Shown piece by piece: positions 26,475-34,076 of a stretch of 44,853 nt of DNA (its first letter is position 1; every line of letters starts with the position of its first letter). The stretch is from JAAZBW01 sp035647855 (GTDB lineage Bacteria; Actinomycetota; Actinomycetes; Actinomycetales; Actinomycetaceae): the NCBI GenBank assembly GCA_035647855.1, contig DASRMP010000020.1, positions 1 to 44,853 of the forward strand, in the 5' to 3' direction. The notes beneath the pieces were generated by a model, which worked only from the letters and a program-made list of their open reading frames with translations, did not search any database and was not told the origin of the DNA. The position numbers and the translations under genes are program-made.

Positions 26475-26700
26475 ATCCTTCCCGCCCTGCTCGGCCACGA
26501 ACCTGCTGGTGAGGTGATCGCCATCGGTCCGAACGTCACCGCCTCTCCCGCGGTGGGGAACCGCTGTTCCAGGGATTCGGGCTCGGCGGATTCGCTCAGC
26601 AATGCTCGTCCACCAGAACCAGCTGGTGCAACTCCCGAAGGACGTCCCATGGGCAGCGGCAGCACTCCTCGGTTGCGGGGTCGTTACCGGAGCTGGCCGG
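26475..26700 (+). pseudogene. Relic of a second zinc alcohol dehydrogenase
   Basis: Three pieces of a medium-chain ADH lie in order but in shifted frames: LPALLGHEPAGEVIAIGPNV, then LFQGFGLGGFAQQ, then LVHQNQLVQLPKDVPWAAAA continuing to LLGCGVVTGAG. The cysteine-rich zinc region expected between the first two is missing, and the rest of the gene (Rossmann domain onward) is gone. The relic ends against the 3' end of the zinc metallopeptidase gene. It looks like a class III/NDMA-type ADH rather than a copy of the one at 23207. Confidence 0.82.
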
Positions 26701-26718
26701 AGGGACTCGGCGGGAGGC

Positions 26719-27597
26719 TCAGAGCTGGCTGCCGGGAATCGCGAACGTATCGCAGGACTGCACCGTGCCGCCGTCGAACCCGGTTGCGAACCAGCGCATG
26801 CGTTGTTCAGACGTGCCATGCGAGAACGTCTCCGGAATCGCGCGGCCCTGGGTGCGTTCCTGGATACGGTCATCGCCCACTGCTCCGGCGGCCACGAGGG
26901 CGCTCCGGAGTTCCTCCTCGGTGGGCGGCTGCAGGAACGTCTGCCCCGACTCGGGATCAATGGTCGAGGAGCCGTAACGCACCCACATGCCTGCGAGGCA
27001 GTCGGCCTGCAATTCGAGGCGGACGGCACCTGACGTGGCGCCGGTCTGCTGGGAGTCGACCTGGTCCATGTAGCCGAGCTGGTTCTGGATGTGATGGCCC
27101 CACTCGTGAGCCACGATGTACATCTGCGCGAGCGGCGCGTTTTCGGCGCCGAGTTGCGTCTCCAGGACCTGGAAGAACTCGATGTCGAGGTAGACGCCCT
27201 GGTCGGCCGGGCAGTAGAAGGGCCCGACGGCGGAGGTCGCCTGCCCGCACGCGGTGTTCACCGAGCCCTGGAAGACGGTGAATGACGGCATCACGTACTG
27301 GACTCCGGTCTGTTCCACGAGGGTCGCGTCCCACATCGCGTCGAGCGACTCGGCGGTCGCGACCATCCGGCACTCGTCGTAGAGGTTGGCCGCTTCGCCC
27401 GTCGTGCAGTGTGACAGGTCCATTCCGGAGCTTTCCGCGGTGGACTGGCCGCCGAGCATTCCGCTGAAGTCCTGGCCCGTGAACATGAAGATCAGCAGGA
27501 GGACGATGCCGCCGATGCCGCCGATCGCGCCACCCTTCGTCGCCCGCGACGTCTTCACCCGATTCGGGTCGGTCCTGATGCCCTCGTTGAACGTCAT
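26719..27597 (-). CDS. YpfJ-family neutral zinc metallopeptidase
   Basis: A 292-residue membrane-anchored protein. One transmembrane segment (GGIGGIVLLLIFMFTG, residues about 25-40) follows a basic N-terminus; the extracytoplasmic domain has the zinc motif HEWGHHIQ and the downstream ELQADCLAG acidic ligand region. Family members are predicted metalloproteases of unknown substrate. ATG 27597 has GGAAGGAA ahead. Its 3' end touches the ADH relic. Confidence 0.9.
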   Translation of the reverse strand: MTFNEGIRTDPNRVKTSRATKGGAIGGIGGIVLLLIFMFTGQDFSGMLGGQSTAESSGMDLSHCTTGEAANLYDECRMVATAESLDAMWDATLVEQTGVQYVMPSFTVFQGSVNTACGQATSAVGPFYCPADQGVYLDIEFFQVLETQLGAENAPLAQMYIVAHEWGHHIQNQLGYMDQVDSQQTGATSGAVRLELQADCLAGMWVRYGSSTIDPESGQTFLQPPTEEELRSALVAAGAVGDDRIQERTQGRAIPETFSHGTSEQRMRWFATGFDGGTVQSCDTFAIPGSQL

Positions 27598-27639
27598 GAA
27601 GATTCCTTCCCGGCCGCGGCGGCGTCCTGCGGCCCATCC

Positions 27640-27673
27640 TAAGGTCGGCGGCGATGCCTCACTCTGAGATACT
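27640..27673 (+). promoter_or_regulatory. Two candidate -10 boxes for the ABC-F gene
   Basis: TAAGGT (27640-27645) ends 8 bases before ATG 27654, and GATACT (27668-27673) ends 7 bases before GTG 27681. Either would give a leaderless mRNA, so the start codon depends on which is used. Confidence 0.45.
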
Positions 27674-27680
27674 GACGCCC

Positions 27681-29294
27681 GTGATAACCGTCTCCGACTT
27701 CTCCATGCGCATCGGGGCCCGCGAACTCATCCGTTCGGCCTCGTTCCGGGTGGACTCGGGCATGCGAATCGGTCTCGTCGGCCGCAACGGCGCCGGCAAG
27801 ACCACCCTGACCCGGCTGCTCGCGGGGGAGCAGCTCGCCAACGACGCCATGACCTACACCGGCAATGTGCACCGCCGCGGAACCATCGCCTATCTTCCGC
27901 AGGAGTCCCGCACGGGCGACATTTCCCAGCTTGCCCGCGACCGGGTTCTCTCGGCCCGCGGCATCGAGGGCATCCTGCGCCGCATCAGGAAGGCCGAGGC
28001 GGAGATGGCTACGTCCGATGGTGACAGGCTCGCGAGAGCGATGGACCGCCACGCGAGGCTCGACGCCGAGTTCACCGCTTCCGGCGGCTGGGCCGCCGAA
28101 TCGGAGGCTGCGCGCATCACCGCATCGCTCGGCCTTCCGAACCGGGTCCTCGAACAGTCGCTCGAGACGCTCTCCGGCGGACAGCGGCGCCGCGTGGAAC
28201 TCGCGCGGATCCTCTTCTCGGACGCCCGCACCCTCCTGCTCGACGAGCCCACTAACCACCTGGACCAAGACTCGCTCGTCTGGCTCCGCGAGCACCTGCG
28301 CACTTACAGCGGCGGCCTCGTGGTCATCTCCCACGACGTCGAACTCCTGCGCGCCGTCACCAACAACGTCTTCCACCTCGACGCCAACCGGGCCGCACTT
28401 GACGTGTACCACATGGGCTGGGACGCGTACCTCAAGTCCCGCGACGATGACGAGCGCCGCCGCCGGCGGGAGCGTGTCAACGCCGAACGCAAGGCCGGCA
28501 GCCTGATGGTCCAGGCAGACAAGATGCGCGCCAAGGCGACCAAGGCCGTGGCCGCACAGAACATGATCCGGCGCGCCGAGCGCCTCATGGACGGACTCGA
28601 GGAGGAACACACGGCGGACAAGGTCGCCCACCTGCGCTTCCCCGATCCGGCGCCGTGCGGCCGGGTGCCGCTCACCGCCGCGGGACTGACGAAGTCATAC
28701 GGTTCCCTCGAGGTCTTCACCGATGTTTCGCTTGCCATCGACCGCGGCTCCAAGGTTGTCGTCCTCGGCCTCAACGGCGCAGGGAAGACCACGCTGCTGC
28801 GCCTGCTGTCCGGCATCGAGCCTCCGGACACCGGTGAGGTGTTGCCGGGACACGGACTGAAACTCGGCTACTACGCACAGGAACACGAGAACCTCGATCT
28901 GGAGTCCACGGTCTACGAGAACCTCCGCCACGCCGCCCCCGACCTCGACGACACCCGCGTCCGTTCGGTGCTCGGTTCCTTCCTATTCTCCGGAGATGAC
29001 GCCGAGAAGCCCGCCCGCGTCCTTTCCGGGGGCGAGAAGACGCGGCTCTCCCTCGCGCTGCTTGTGGTGAGTTCCGCGAACGTCCTCCTGCTTGACGAGC
29101 CCACCAACAACCTCGATCCCGCCTCGCGCCGCGAGATCCTCGGTGCGCTCGCCACATACAAGGGCTCCGTGGTCCTCGTGACCCACGACGACGGCGCTGT
29201 CGCCGCGCTGAACCCGGAGCGCGTCCTTCTCCTTCCGGACGGCGACGAGGACCTCTGGTCCGACGACTACATGGAACTTGTCGCGCTCGCCTGA
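27681..29294 (+). CDS. ABC-F family ATPase
   Basis: A 537-residue soluble protein with two ABC cassettes and no membrane domain, typical of ABC-F translation factors or antibiotic-protection proteins. Walker A motifs are GRNGAGKTT and GLNGAGKTT; signatures are LSGGQRRRVELARI and LSGGEKTRLSLALL; Walker B motifs read LLLDEPTNHLD and LLLDEPTNNLD. A charged linker rich in Arg/Glu lies between the cassettes (residues about 245-295). GTG 27681 gives the family-like start VITVSDFSMRIGA; ATG 27654 is the alternative, adding 9 residues. The gene ends into repeat locus II. Confidence 0.92.
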   Translation: MITVSDFSMRIGARELIRSASFRVDSGMRIGLVGRNGAGKTTLTRLLAGEQLANDAMTYTGNVHRRGTIAYLPQESRTGDISQLARDRVLSARGIEGILRRIRKAEAEMATSDGDRLARAMDRHARLDAEFTASGGWAAESEAARITASLGLPNRVLEQSLETLSGGQRRRVELARILFSDARTLLLDEPTNHLDQDSLVWLREHLRTYSGGLVVISHDVELLRAVTNNVFHLDANRAALDVYHMGWDAYLKSRDDDERRRRRERVNAERKAGSLMVQADKMRAKATKAVAAQNMIRRAERLMDGLEEEHTADKVAHLRFPDPAPCGRVPLTAAGLTKSYGSLEVFTDVSLAIDRGSKVVVLGLNGAGKTTLLRLLSGIEPPDTGEVLPGHGLKLGYYAQEHENLDLESTVYENLRHAAPDLDDTRVRSVLGSFLFSGDDAEKPARVLSGGEKTRLSLALLVVSSANVLLLDEPTNNLDPASRREILGALATYKGSVVLVTHDDGAVAALNPERVLLLPDGDEDLWSDDYMELVALA

Positions 29295-29372
29295 GACTCT
29301 GCTGAATGATCCGCGTGGGCTTTGCGTGGTGCTGTCAGATCGTTGAACTGCGGGGCCCGCGATAGTCACATC

Positions 29373-29570
29373 GGGGCGCACGTCCGTCACACGGGATTCT
29401 TGAGGGCGCACGTTCGTCACATGAGGGCGCACGAACGTCACACTGGCGGAACACATGGCGCACGTTCGTCACGAGAGGGCTGGCGTTCGTCACGATGGCG
29501 CAGTGACGTCACTGCGCCATGGTGACGATCGTGCGCCCTCAGCATTTTGCGTGTGACGATCGTGCGCCCT
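29373..29570. repeat. Repeat locus II, family B: 7 phased units around a palindrome
   Basis: Inverted units start at 29373, 29403, 29424, 29455 and 29476 and direct units at 29522 and 29553, all facing away from the palindrome at 29495-29520. Spacings are 30, 21, 31 and 21 bp on the left and 31 on the right. The spacer CAGCATTTTGCGT right of the palindrome matches CAGCATTCTGCGT at 9855-9867 of locus I. The locus lies between convergent ABC-F and SURF1 genes. Confidence 0.92.
29495..29520. repeat. 26-bp perfect palindrome in locus II
   Basis: The 26 bases (centre GTGAC/GTCAC) equal their reverse complement and are identical to 9810-9835 of locus I. Outside them the symmetry continues with scattered mismatches. 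Confidence 0.95.
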
Positions 29571-29596
29571 CGCGGCCGTGGAGACCGAAGGCCGGT

Positions 29597-29663
29597 CGCT
29601 GGGGAACTTCAACCTCCGTGGGGAACTTCGCGCCCCGTAGTCGAGGTGCGAAGTTCCCCAGCG
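29597..29663. repeat. Repeat locus II, family A: inverted copies of CGCTGGGGAACTT
   Basis: Two direct copies start at 29597 and about 29617, and one inverted copy ends at 29663. The outer copies pair as a 14-bp stem (CGCTGGGGAACTTC with its complement). The preceding linker 29571-29596 matches the locus I linker on the opposite strand. Confidence 0.88.
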
Positions 29664-29772
29664 GACGGGTTCCAGGTGTGCCCCGGGCGTGAGAATGCGA
29701 AAACGCAGGTTTGTCGTCGAGGTGGTCGAAGGTGATCACCTTGGACGCGCCGTGCCGGCAGGCGCCGACTCG

Positions 29773-30666
29773 CTAAGGGAGTCGATCCTGGACGAGTCGA
29801 TCCCGGACGAGCTGTTCCTCCATGAGCTGTTCCTCGATGAGCTGGTCTTCGATGTCCTCGTCCCTGGGCCCGGCTCCGGGCCGTGGCACGCCGATGCCTG
29901 CCACGGCAATCGCAAACTCGTCTCTTGCCTCGCGGCGGGCGAGGATCACCACTCCGACCGGGATCGCCGCAGCGAAGAACCACCACTGGAACGCGTACGA
30001 CAGATGATTGCCGAGCGTGCGGTCGGGATCGGGGAGCACGCCGAGGGGAGGCTCCGCCGTCGTGACCTGGGCCCACCCCTGCAGCACGGGCACGGCCTCG
30101 AGCTCGCCCGCGAGACCCACCGCCGAGACGATCTCGGAGGCGTTGAAATTGTAGGCCTGCATCTCGGGGGCGTCGCGACCCGCCGGCGGCTCCTCGAGTC
30201 GTAACCGGACCTCGATCACCTGCGGTCCCCCCGGAACCGCGGGAATCGGTTCATCCGCGGGCAGCCAGCCCCGATTCACGACGACGGCGATGCTCCCCGC
30301 GTCGTCGCGCTCGGCGAAGAACATCCCGGTGGGCAGGAGCGCCGGCCGGGATTGGACGGGTCTATTACGGATGGAAGCACCGCCCGTCAGATACTCGCCG
30401 GTCAGCTCCACGCGGCGCCACTCGTCCGCCTCAGTCACGGCGAGACCCCGGGTGAGGACGTCGTCGATCGACATCACCGGAGCGTCCCAGTTCGCGTCGA
30501 TGCGTTCCAGGCGGGCCGCCTTCTCCTCGTAGCGTCCCCACTGCCACCGCCCAAGGAACACGCACACCACCGCGGCGATCAGCGCGAAGGCGATGAGTCC
30601 GAGCCACCGCGAACTCGCAACGAACGCGTACTGGGAGCGAAAGGTGCGCTCCTCGAACTCGGTCAC
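29773..30666 (-). CDS. SURF1 family cytochrome oxidase assembly protein
   Basis: A 297-residue protein with the SURF1 plan: an N-terminal helix (about 15-38) followed by the signature FLGRWQWGRYEEK, an external domain with VVVNRGWLPAD, and a C-terminal helix preceded by HLSYAFQWWFFAA. It is needed for aa3 oxidase biogenesis, consistent with ctaA in the window. The C-terminal tail contains pentapeptide repeats (IEDQL, IEEQL, MEEQL, VRDRL, VQDRL) encoded by a 15-bp DNA repeat. GTG 30666 overlaps the upstream stop by 4 bp. Confidence 0.9.
   Translation of the reverse strand: MTEFEERTFRSQYAFVASSRWLGLIAFALIAAVVCVFLGRWQWGRYEEKAARLERIDANWDAPVMSIDDVLTRGLAVTEADEWRRVELTGEYLTGGASIRNRPVQSRPALLPTGMFFAERDDAGSIAVVVNRGWLPADEPIPAVPGGPQVIEVRLRLEEPPAGRDAPEMQAYNFNASEIVSAVGLAGELEAVPVLQGWAQVTTAEPPLGVLPDPDRTLGNHLSYAFQWWFFAAAIPVGVVILARREARDEFAIAVAGIGVPRPGAGPRDEDIEDQLIEEQLMEEQLVRDRLVQDRLP
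29776..29865 (-). repeat. 15-bp tandem repeat at the 3' end of the SURF1 gene
   Basis: Six 15-bp units (29776, 29791, 29806, 29821, 29836, 29851) vary around GACGAGCTGTTCCTC on the plus strand. They keep frame and encode a charged pentapeptide repeat at the SURF1 C-terminus, so copy number can change without frameshift. Confidence 0.8.
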
Positions 30667-30923
30667 GTCACCTCGCCGGCCGGCGATGGAGGGTTCCCGC
30701 CGCCGGGAGGGGTGAGGGAGTCGTCGAGTTCGTCGATCGGCATCGCGTCCACGGGGAAGCCGCGCGAGGCGAGGTACTCGTGGAGGTGACCGCCGTGTTC
30801 CTCGCAGGCGAGCCAGACCTTGCGCCGAGAGGCGTCGTGGATGCGCGGGTTGCGCCAGACGAGCGCGTACTCCGCGGATTTGCGGCACCCGCGTGCGGAG
30901 CAAACGAAATCGGAGGCGGTCAT
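30663..30923 (-). CDS. Conserved hypothetical protein with Cys/His zinc-like motif
   Basis: An 86-residue protein. Cys and His residues (CSARGC near the start, LACEEHGGHLHEYL in the middle) suggest a small zinc-binding fold. A Pro/Gly-rich acidic tail follows. It overlaps DUF3099 upstream (ATGA) and SURF1 downstream (GTGA), so the three form one transcript. Function is unknown; the family is common beside SURF1 in actinobacteria. Confidence 0.8.
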   Translation of the reverse strand: MTASDFVCSARGCRKSAEYALVWRNPRIHDASRRKVWLACEEHGGHLHEYLASRGFPVDAMPIDELDDSLTPPGGGNPPSPAGEVT

Positions 30924-31246
30924 CGGAGGAACTCCCGGTTCGGATCGTAGAGCTGGACGGCGCCGCGTTCCGCCGCGGTGAGACCGGACGGGCCCTTCGG
31001 CGCATGGGATTCGCGGCCCGCGTTCGCGACCGTCACCGCAATGTACGGGATCACGATGGCTCCCACCGCGAACACCCAACGCCAGGGCGAGGGAGTGACG
31101 ATCATGAGCAGGAAGCACACCGTCCGGATGACCATGGAGACCAAGTACCGGATGTTGCGGTCATGCAGATCCTCGGACAGCGCGCGCTTGGCGGAGGTGA
31201 TCGAATACACCTCGCCACCGTCGCGATCGCGCCGTTTTGTGCCCAC
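30920..31246 (-). CDS. DUF3099 family membrane protein
   Basis: A 108-residue protein with two hydrophobic helices (IRTVCFLLMIVTPSPWRW and VFAVGAIVIPYIAVTVANAG). The family-typical segment ITSAKRALSEDLHDRNIRYL precedes them. The second of two adjacent GTG codons (31246) is chosen because it lies 6 bases after a TAGCCT -10 box, matching the window's leaderless genes; the first would be only 3 bases away. Function is unknown. Confidence 0.85.
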   Translation of the reverse strand: MGTKRRDRDGGEVYSITSAKRALSEDLHDRNIRYLVSMVIRTVCFLLMIVTPSPWRWVFAVGAIVIPYIAVTVANAGRESHAPKGPSGLTAAERGAVQLYDPNREFLR

Positions 31247-31252
31247 CACAAG

Positions 31253-31258
31253 AGGCTA
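31253..31258 (-). promoter_or_regulatory. -10 box of the DUF3099-SURF1 operon
   Basis: TAGCCT on the minus strand ends 6 bases before GTG 31246. It is a leaderless arrangement and is divergent from the fabG promoter. Confidence 0.55.
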
Positions 31259-31310
31259 ACCCGGGAAAGACTGTTGAGGTACGCCAAGATCGGTGCCGCC
31301 TCACATGTCG

Positions 31311-31316
31311 TAGGTT
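31311..31316 (+). promoter_or_regulatory. -10 box of fabG
   Basis: TAGGTT ends 6 bases before GTG 31323. The ATG at 31320 is only 3 bases away, so GTG 31323 is the better leaderless start. Confidence 0.55.
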
Positions 31317-31322
31317 CGAATG

Positions 31323-32057
31323 GTGAGTGTCACGCCATCCGCGGCCGAGCAGCCGCGTCGAATCGTTGTTACCGGTGCCAATCGCGGGATTGGGCGCGCC
31401 ATTACCGAGCGGCTCGTGGCCGAGGGCCACCAGGTCGCCTCCATCGACCGTACGGGACAACCTTGTGACCACGTCTTCGCCGCAAACGGAGACGTGACGG
31501 ACGCCAACTCGCTCGACGCCGCGTTCGCCGAGATAGAGGAGCAGTTCGGCGGGACGGTCGAGGTGGTTGTCGCCAACGCCGGGATCACCCGGGACATGCT
31601 CCTGATGCGCATGTCCGACGAGGACTTCCAGGCGGTCGTGGACGTCAACCTCGGCGGAGCATTCCGAGCGGTGCGGCGAGCGGCGAAGGGAATGGTCCGC
31701 GCCCGTTTCGGCCGGATCGTCCTGATCTCGTCCGTGGTGGCGCTCTACGGCGGTCCCGGGCAGGTGAACTACTCCGCGTCGAAGGCCGGTCTGGTGGGAA
31801 TGGCGCGCTCCCTGACGCGTGAACTCGGCGGGCGCGGCATCACTGCCAACGTCGTCGCCCCGGGTTTCATCACCACGGACATGACCGCGGCTCTCCCTGA
31901 GAAACAGCAGGAGGAATATCGCGGGGCCATCCCCGCGGGCCGTTTCGGTGACGTCTCCGAGGTCGCCGGCGCCGTCGCGTTCCTCGTCTCCGACGACGCC
32001 GCCTACATCTCGGGTGCCGTCATCCCAGTCGACGGTGGCCTCGGCATGGGGCACTGA
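31323..32057 (+). CDS. fabG: 3-oxoacyl-[ACP] reductase FabG
   Basis: A 244-residue short-chain dehydrogenase/reductase of fatty acid elongation. NADP loop GANRGIGRAI, the NAG motif VVANAGITRDML, catalytic Ser in LISSVVALYG and Tyr/Lys in YSASKAG are intact. It precedes an enoyl-ACP reductase 72 bp downstream, the mabA-inhA order of actinobacteria. An ATG one codon upstream (31320) is the alternative start. Confidence 0.95.
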   Translation: MSVTPSAAEQPRRIVVTGANRGIGRAITERLVAEGHQVASIDRTGQPCDHVFAANGDVTDANSLDAAFAEIEEQFGGTVEVVVANAGITRDMLLMRMSDEDFQAVVDVNLGGAFRAVRRAAKGMVRARFGRIVLISSVVALYGGPGQVNYSASKAGLVGMARSLTRELGGRGITANVVAPGFITTDMTAALPEKQQEEYRGAIPAGRFGDVSEVAGAVAFLVSDDAAYISGAVIPVDGGLGMGH

Positions 32058-32129
32058 ATCGCGCCAAGCACACCCGCAGCGGATCTTCCGCCAACCACGA
32101 GCCGTTCATCAATCAAGAGAGGACTTCAC

Positions 32130-32909
32130 ATGTCAGGCATTCTCGAGGACAAGAACATCCTGATCACAGGTGTGCTGCGCGACAACTCCATCGCGTTCCA
32201 CGTGGCCCGGCTCGCGATCGAACAGGGAGCCACCGTGGTGCTGAGCTCCTTCGGGCGCCAGCGCAAGCTCACGGAGCTCTCCGCCCGGCGCCTGCCCGAG
32301 CAGGAAGGCGGCATCCCGATCATCGACCTCGATGTGACGGACAGCGAGCACCTCGCCGGACTTGCCGAGGCAGTGCGGCAACACGTTCCGCAGCTCGATG
32401 CGGTAGTCCACTCGATCGGTTTCGCGCCCCAGTCCGTCATGGGAGGTCGATTCCTCGAGGCCGAGTGGGCGGATGTCGCCACCGCGATGGAAGTCTCCGC
32501 CTTCTCACTGAAGTCACTCGCAGTCGCGGCGCAGCCTCTGATGACGAAAGGGGGCGCAGTCGTCGGGCTCACCTTCGACGCGCAGTACGCCTGGCCGGTG
32601 TACGACTGGATGGGCGTGGCCAAGGCCGCGTTCGAGGCGACGGCCCGCTACCTCGCGCGTGACCTGGGGCCGTCCGGAATCCGCGTCAACCTCGTCTCGG
32701 CGGGCCCGGTCCGTACGACCGCCGCGACGTCGATTCCCGGTTTTGATGGCATCGAGTCCACCTGGGACGAGCGTGCGCCTCTCGGTTGGGACGTGAGCGA
32801 TCCGGAGCCGACGGCCCGCGGCGTTGTCGCCCTTTGCTCCGAGTGGTTCCCCGCGACAACAGGGGAGATCGTTCACGTCGACGGCGGCGTGCACGCGATG
32901 GGCCAATAG
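32130..32909 (+). CDS. fabI: Enoyl-[ACP] reductase FabI (InhA-like)
   Basis: A 259-residue NADH-dependent enoyl-ACP reductase that completes the elongation cycle. The N-terminal ITGVLRDNSIAFHVAR and catalytic YDWMGVAKAAFE (Tyr and Lys of the Y-x6-K motif) match FabI/InhA. GAGAGGAC precedes the ATG. The family is the target of isoniazid and triclosan; no resistance change can be called from sequence alone. Confidence 0.95.
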   Translation: MSGILEDKNILITGVLRDNSIAFHVARLAIEQGATVVLSSFGRQRKLTELSARRLPEQEGGIPIIDLDVTDSEHLAGLAEAVRQHVPQLDAVVHSIGFAPQSVMGGRFLEAEWADVATAMEVSAFSLKSLAVAAQPLMTKGGAVVGLTFDAQYAWPVYDWMGVAKAAFEATARYLARDLGPSGIRVNLVSAGPVRTTAATSIPGFDGIESTWDERAPLGWDVSDPEPTARGVVALCSEWFPATTGEIVHVDGGVHAMGQ

Positions 32910-32954
32910 TCAGGGCCTTCACACCGTTTGGCGCCCGTGTGGCACAGTAGGGAC

Positions 32955-33458
32955 GTGACCAAGACTCTCGTGTTATTGCGCCACGCCAAGGCAGAGGTGG
33001 AGGCCGGACTGGGGGATCATCCGCGGCCGTTGGCGGCCCGAGGCCGCCGGCAGTCGAACGCGTTCGGTGCCGACCTCGCTGACGCAGCCGGACCGTTCGA
33101 TGTCGCTCTCGTCTCTTCCTCCCTCCGGACCCGTGAGACCTACAGGCTGCTCGCGCACGGTGCTCCGGAGTACCCGACGCCCCGGATCCTGGACGAGCTC
33201 TATCTGGCGGCGCCGCGGCAGATAATCAGAGTGCTGCAGGCACTCGACGAATCGGCGCAACGGGTGCTGGTGGTCGGACACGAACCGGCGCTGAGCAACC
33301 TCGCGCACATTCTCCACGACCAATGGGACGCCACGGCGAGCGCTCTCGCCTCGGGAATCCCGACGGCGATGGCGGTCGTTCTCGACGTTCCGGCGCCCTG
33401 GGCGGATCTGGACCGCCAGTCCGCGCACGTGACCGCGATGTTACGGCCGGAGCACTGA
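32955..33458 (+). CDS. SixA-like histidine phosphatase
   Basis: A 167-residue histidine phosphatase. The catalytic RHG-type motif is LLRHAKAE, the second conserved histidine is in VVGHEPALSN, and Arg in SSLRTRET is the substrate contact. Size and motif match SixA rather than phosphoglycerate mutases. GTG 32955 is taken as the start; a weak CACAGT -10-like box lies 6 bases ahead. Its 3' end overlaps the convergent SerB-like gene by 18 bp. Confidence 0.9.
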   Translation: MTKTLVLLRHAKAEVEAGLGDHPRPLAARGRRQSNAFGADLADAAGPFDVALVSSSLRTRETYRLLAHGAPEYPTPRILDELYLAAPRQIIRVLQALDESAQRVLVVGHEPALSNLAHILHDQWDATASALASGIPTAMAVVLDVPAPWADLDRQSAHVTAMLRPEH

Positions 33459-34076
33459 CCGCCAAAGGCCCATCAGTGGCAGGGCCGCGTCGAGCCTCGG
33501 GAAGGGAATCACCGCGTCGACGGCTTCGCGGAATGCAGGCTGCGCGAGGTACGCGATGCCGAGGTCGGCGGCAGTGAGCAGCGGAAGGTCGTCCACGTCG
33601 TCGCCGATCGCGACGACCGGGCGACCGAACTTCGCCACCAGATCCTGCAAAGTCCGTTCCCCGGACTCGCCTGCTTCGACCACCTCGCCGCCTGCCGCAC
33701 GCACGCCACGGACAAGCTCACCGGCACTGGGGGAGAAGGCGGCAATTTCGTCCGGATCGGCAAGGCCCGAGCCGGCTCCCATGATCACGAGCCGCGGCGC
33801 AGCGTCCACGAGCACGCCCCTGACGACGCCTGCCGCGACTCCGAGCGCGTTCCAGCCTGACACGAGGTCACGGAGCATCTGCTCGTGGTCGTGGCCCTCG
33901 TGGTTGAACGTAACGGGAGGGACATGACCACGGACGTCCATGACCTCCATGCCATGCGAGATCCGCCGCCGTTCCGAGAGACCGAGCCAGCCCAGGTGGC
34001 GAAGGGCGGAAACCGTGTCAAAAAGAAGGTGGTCGGGGAGCTCGCGCTCCCCGACCACCGTGAATCTGGTGATCAC
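33441..34076 (-). CDS. Degenerate SerB-like HAD protein lacking catalytic aspartates
   Basis: A 211-residue protein. Its C-terminal part matches phosphoserine phosphatase SerB: AIGDDVDDLPLLTAADLGIA (motif IV, 157-176) followed by the family's C-terminal helices. But the motif I position, expected DxDST, reads GAGSG at 100-104 after PRLVIM, so both catalytic aspartates are glycines. The cap domain and about 90 further residues between motifs I and IV are also missing. The frame is open with normal codon use. GTG 34076 overlaps the glgC stop, yet a terminator lies in codons 6-19; Met43 is an alternative start. It is a pseudoenzyme or a shrinking gene. Confidence 0.75.
   Translation of the reverse strand: MITRFTVVGERELPDHLLFDTVSALRHLGWLGLSERRRISHGMEVMDVRGHVPPVTFNHEGHDHEQMLRDLVSGWNALGVAAGVVRGVLVDAAPRLVIMGAGSGLADPDEIAAFSPSAGELVRGVRAAGGEVVEAGESGERTLQDLVAKFGRPVVAIGDDVDDLPLLTAADLGIAYLAQPAFREAVDAVIPFPRLDAALPLMGLWRSVLRP
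34021..34059 (-). terminator. Intrinsic terminator of glgC inside the SerB-like gene
   Basis: On the minus strand a perfect 14-bp stem (GGTGGTCGGGGAGC with its complement, 34059-34028) with a 4-base loop is followed by TTCTTTT. This is the clearest T-tailed terminator in the window. It starts 14 bases after the glgC stop and falls within the first codons of the overlapping SerB-like frame, which should limit that gene's expression. Confidence 0.85.

Noticed and set aside
31305..31330. tRNA-like T-loop (GGTTCGAATGG)
   Set aside because: No acceptor, anticodon or D-arm can be formed around it; it is the fabG promoter region.
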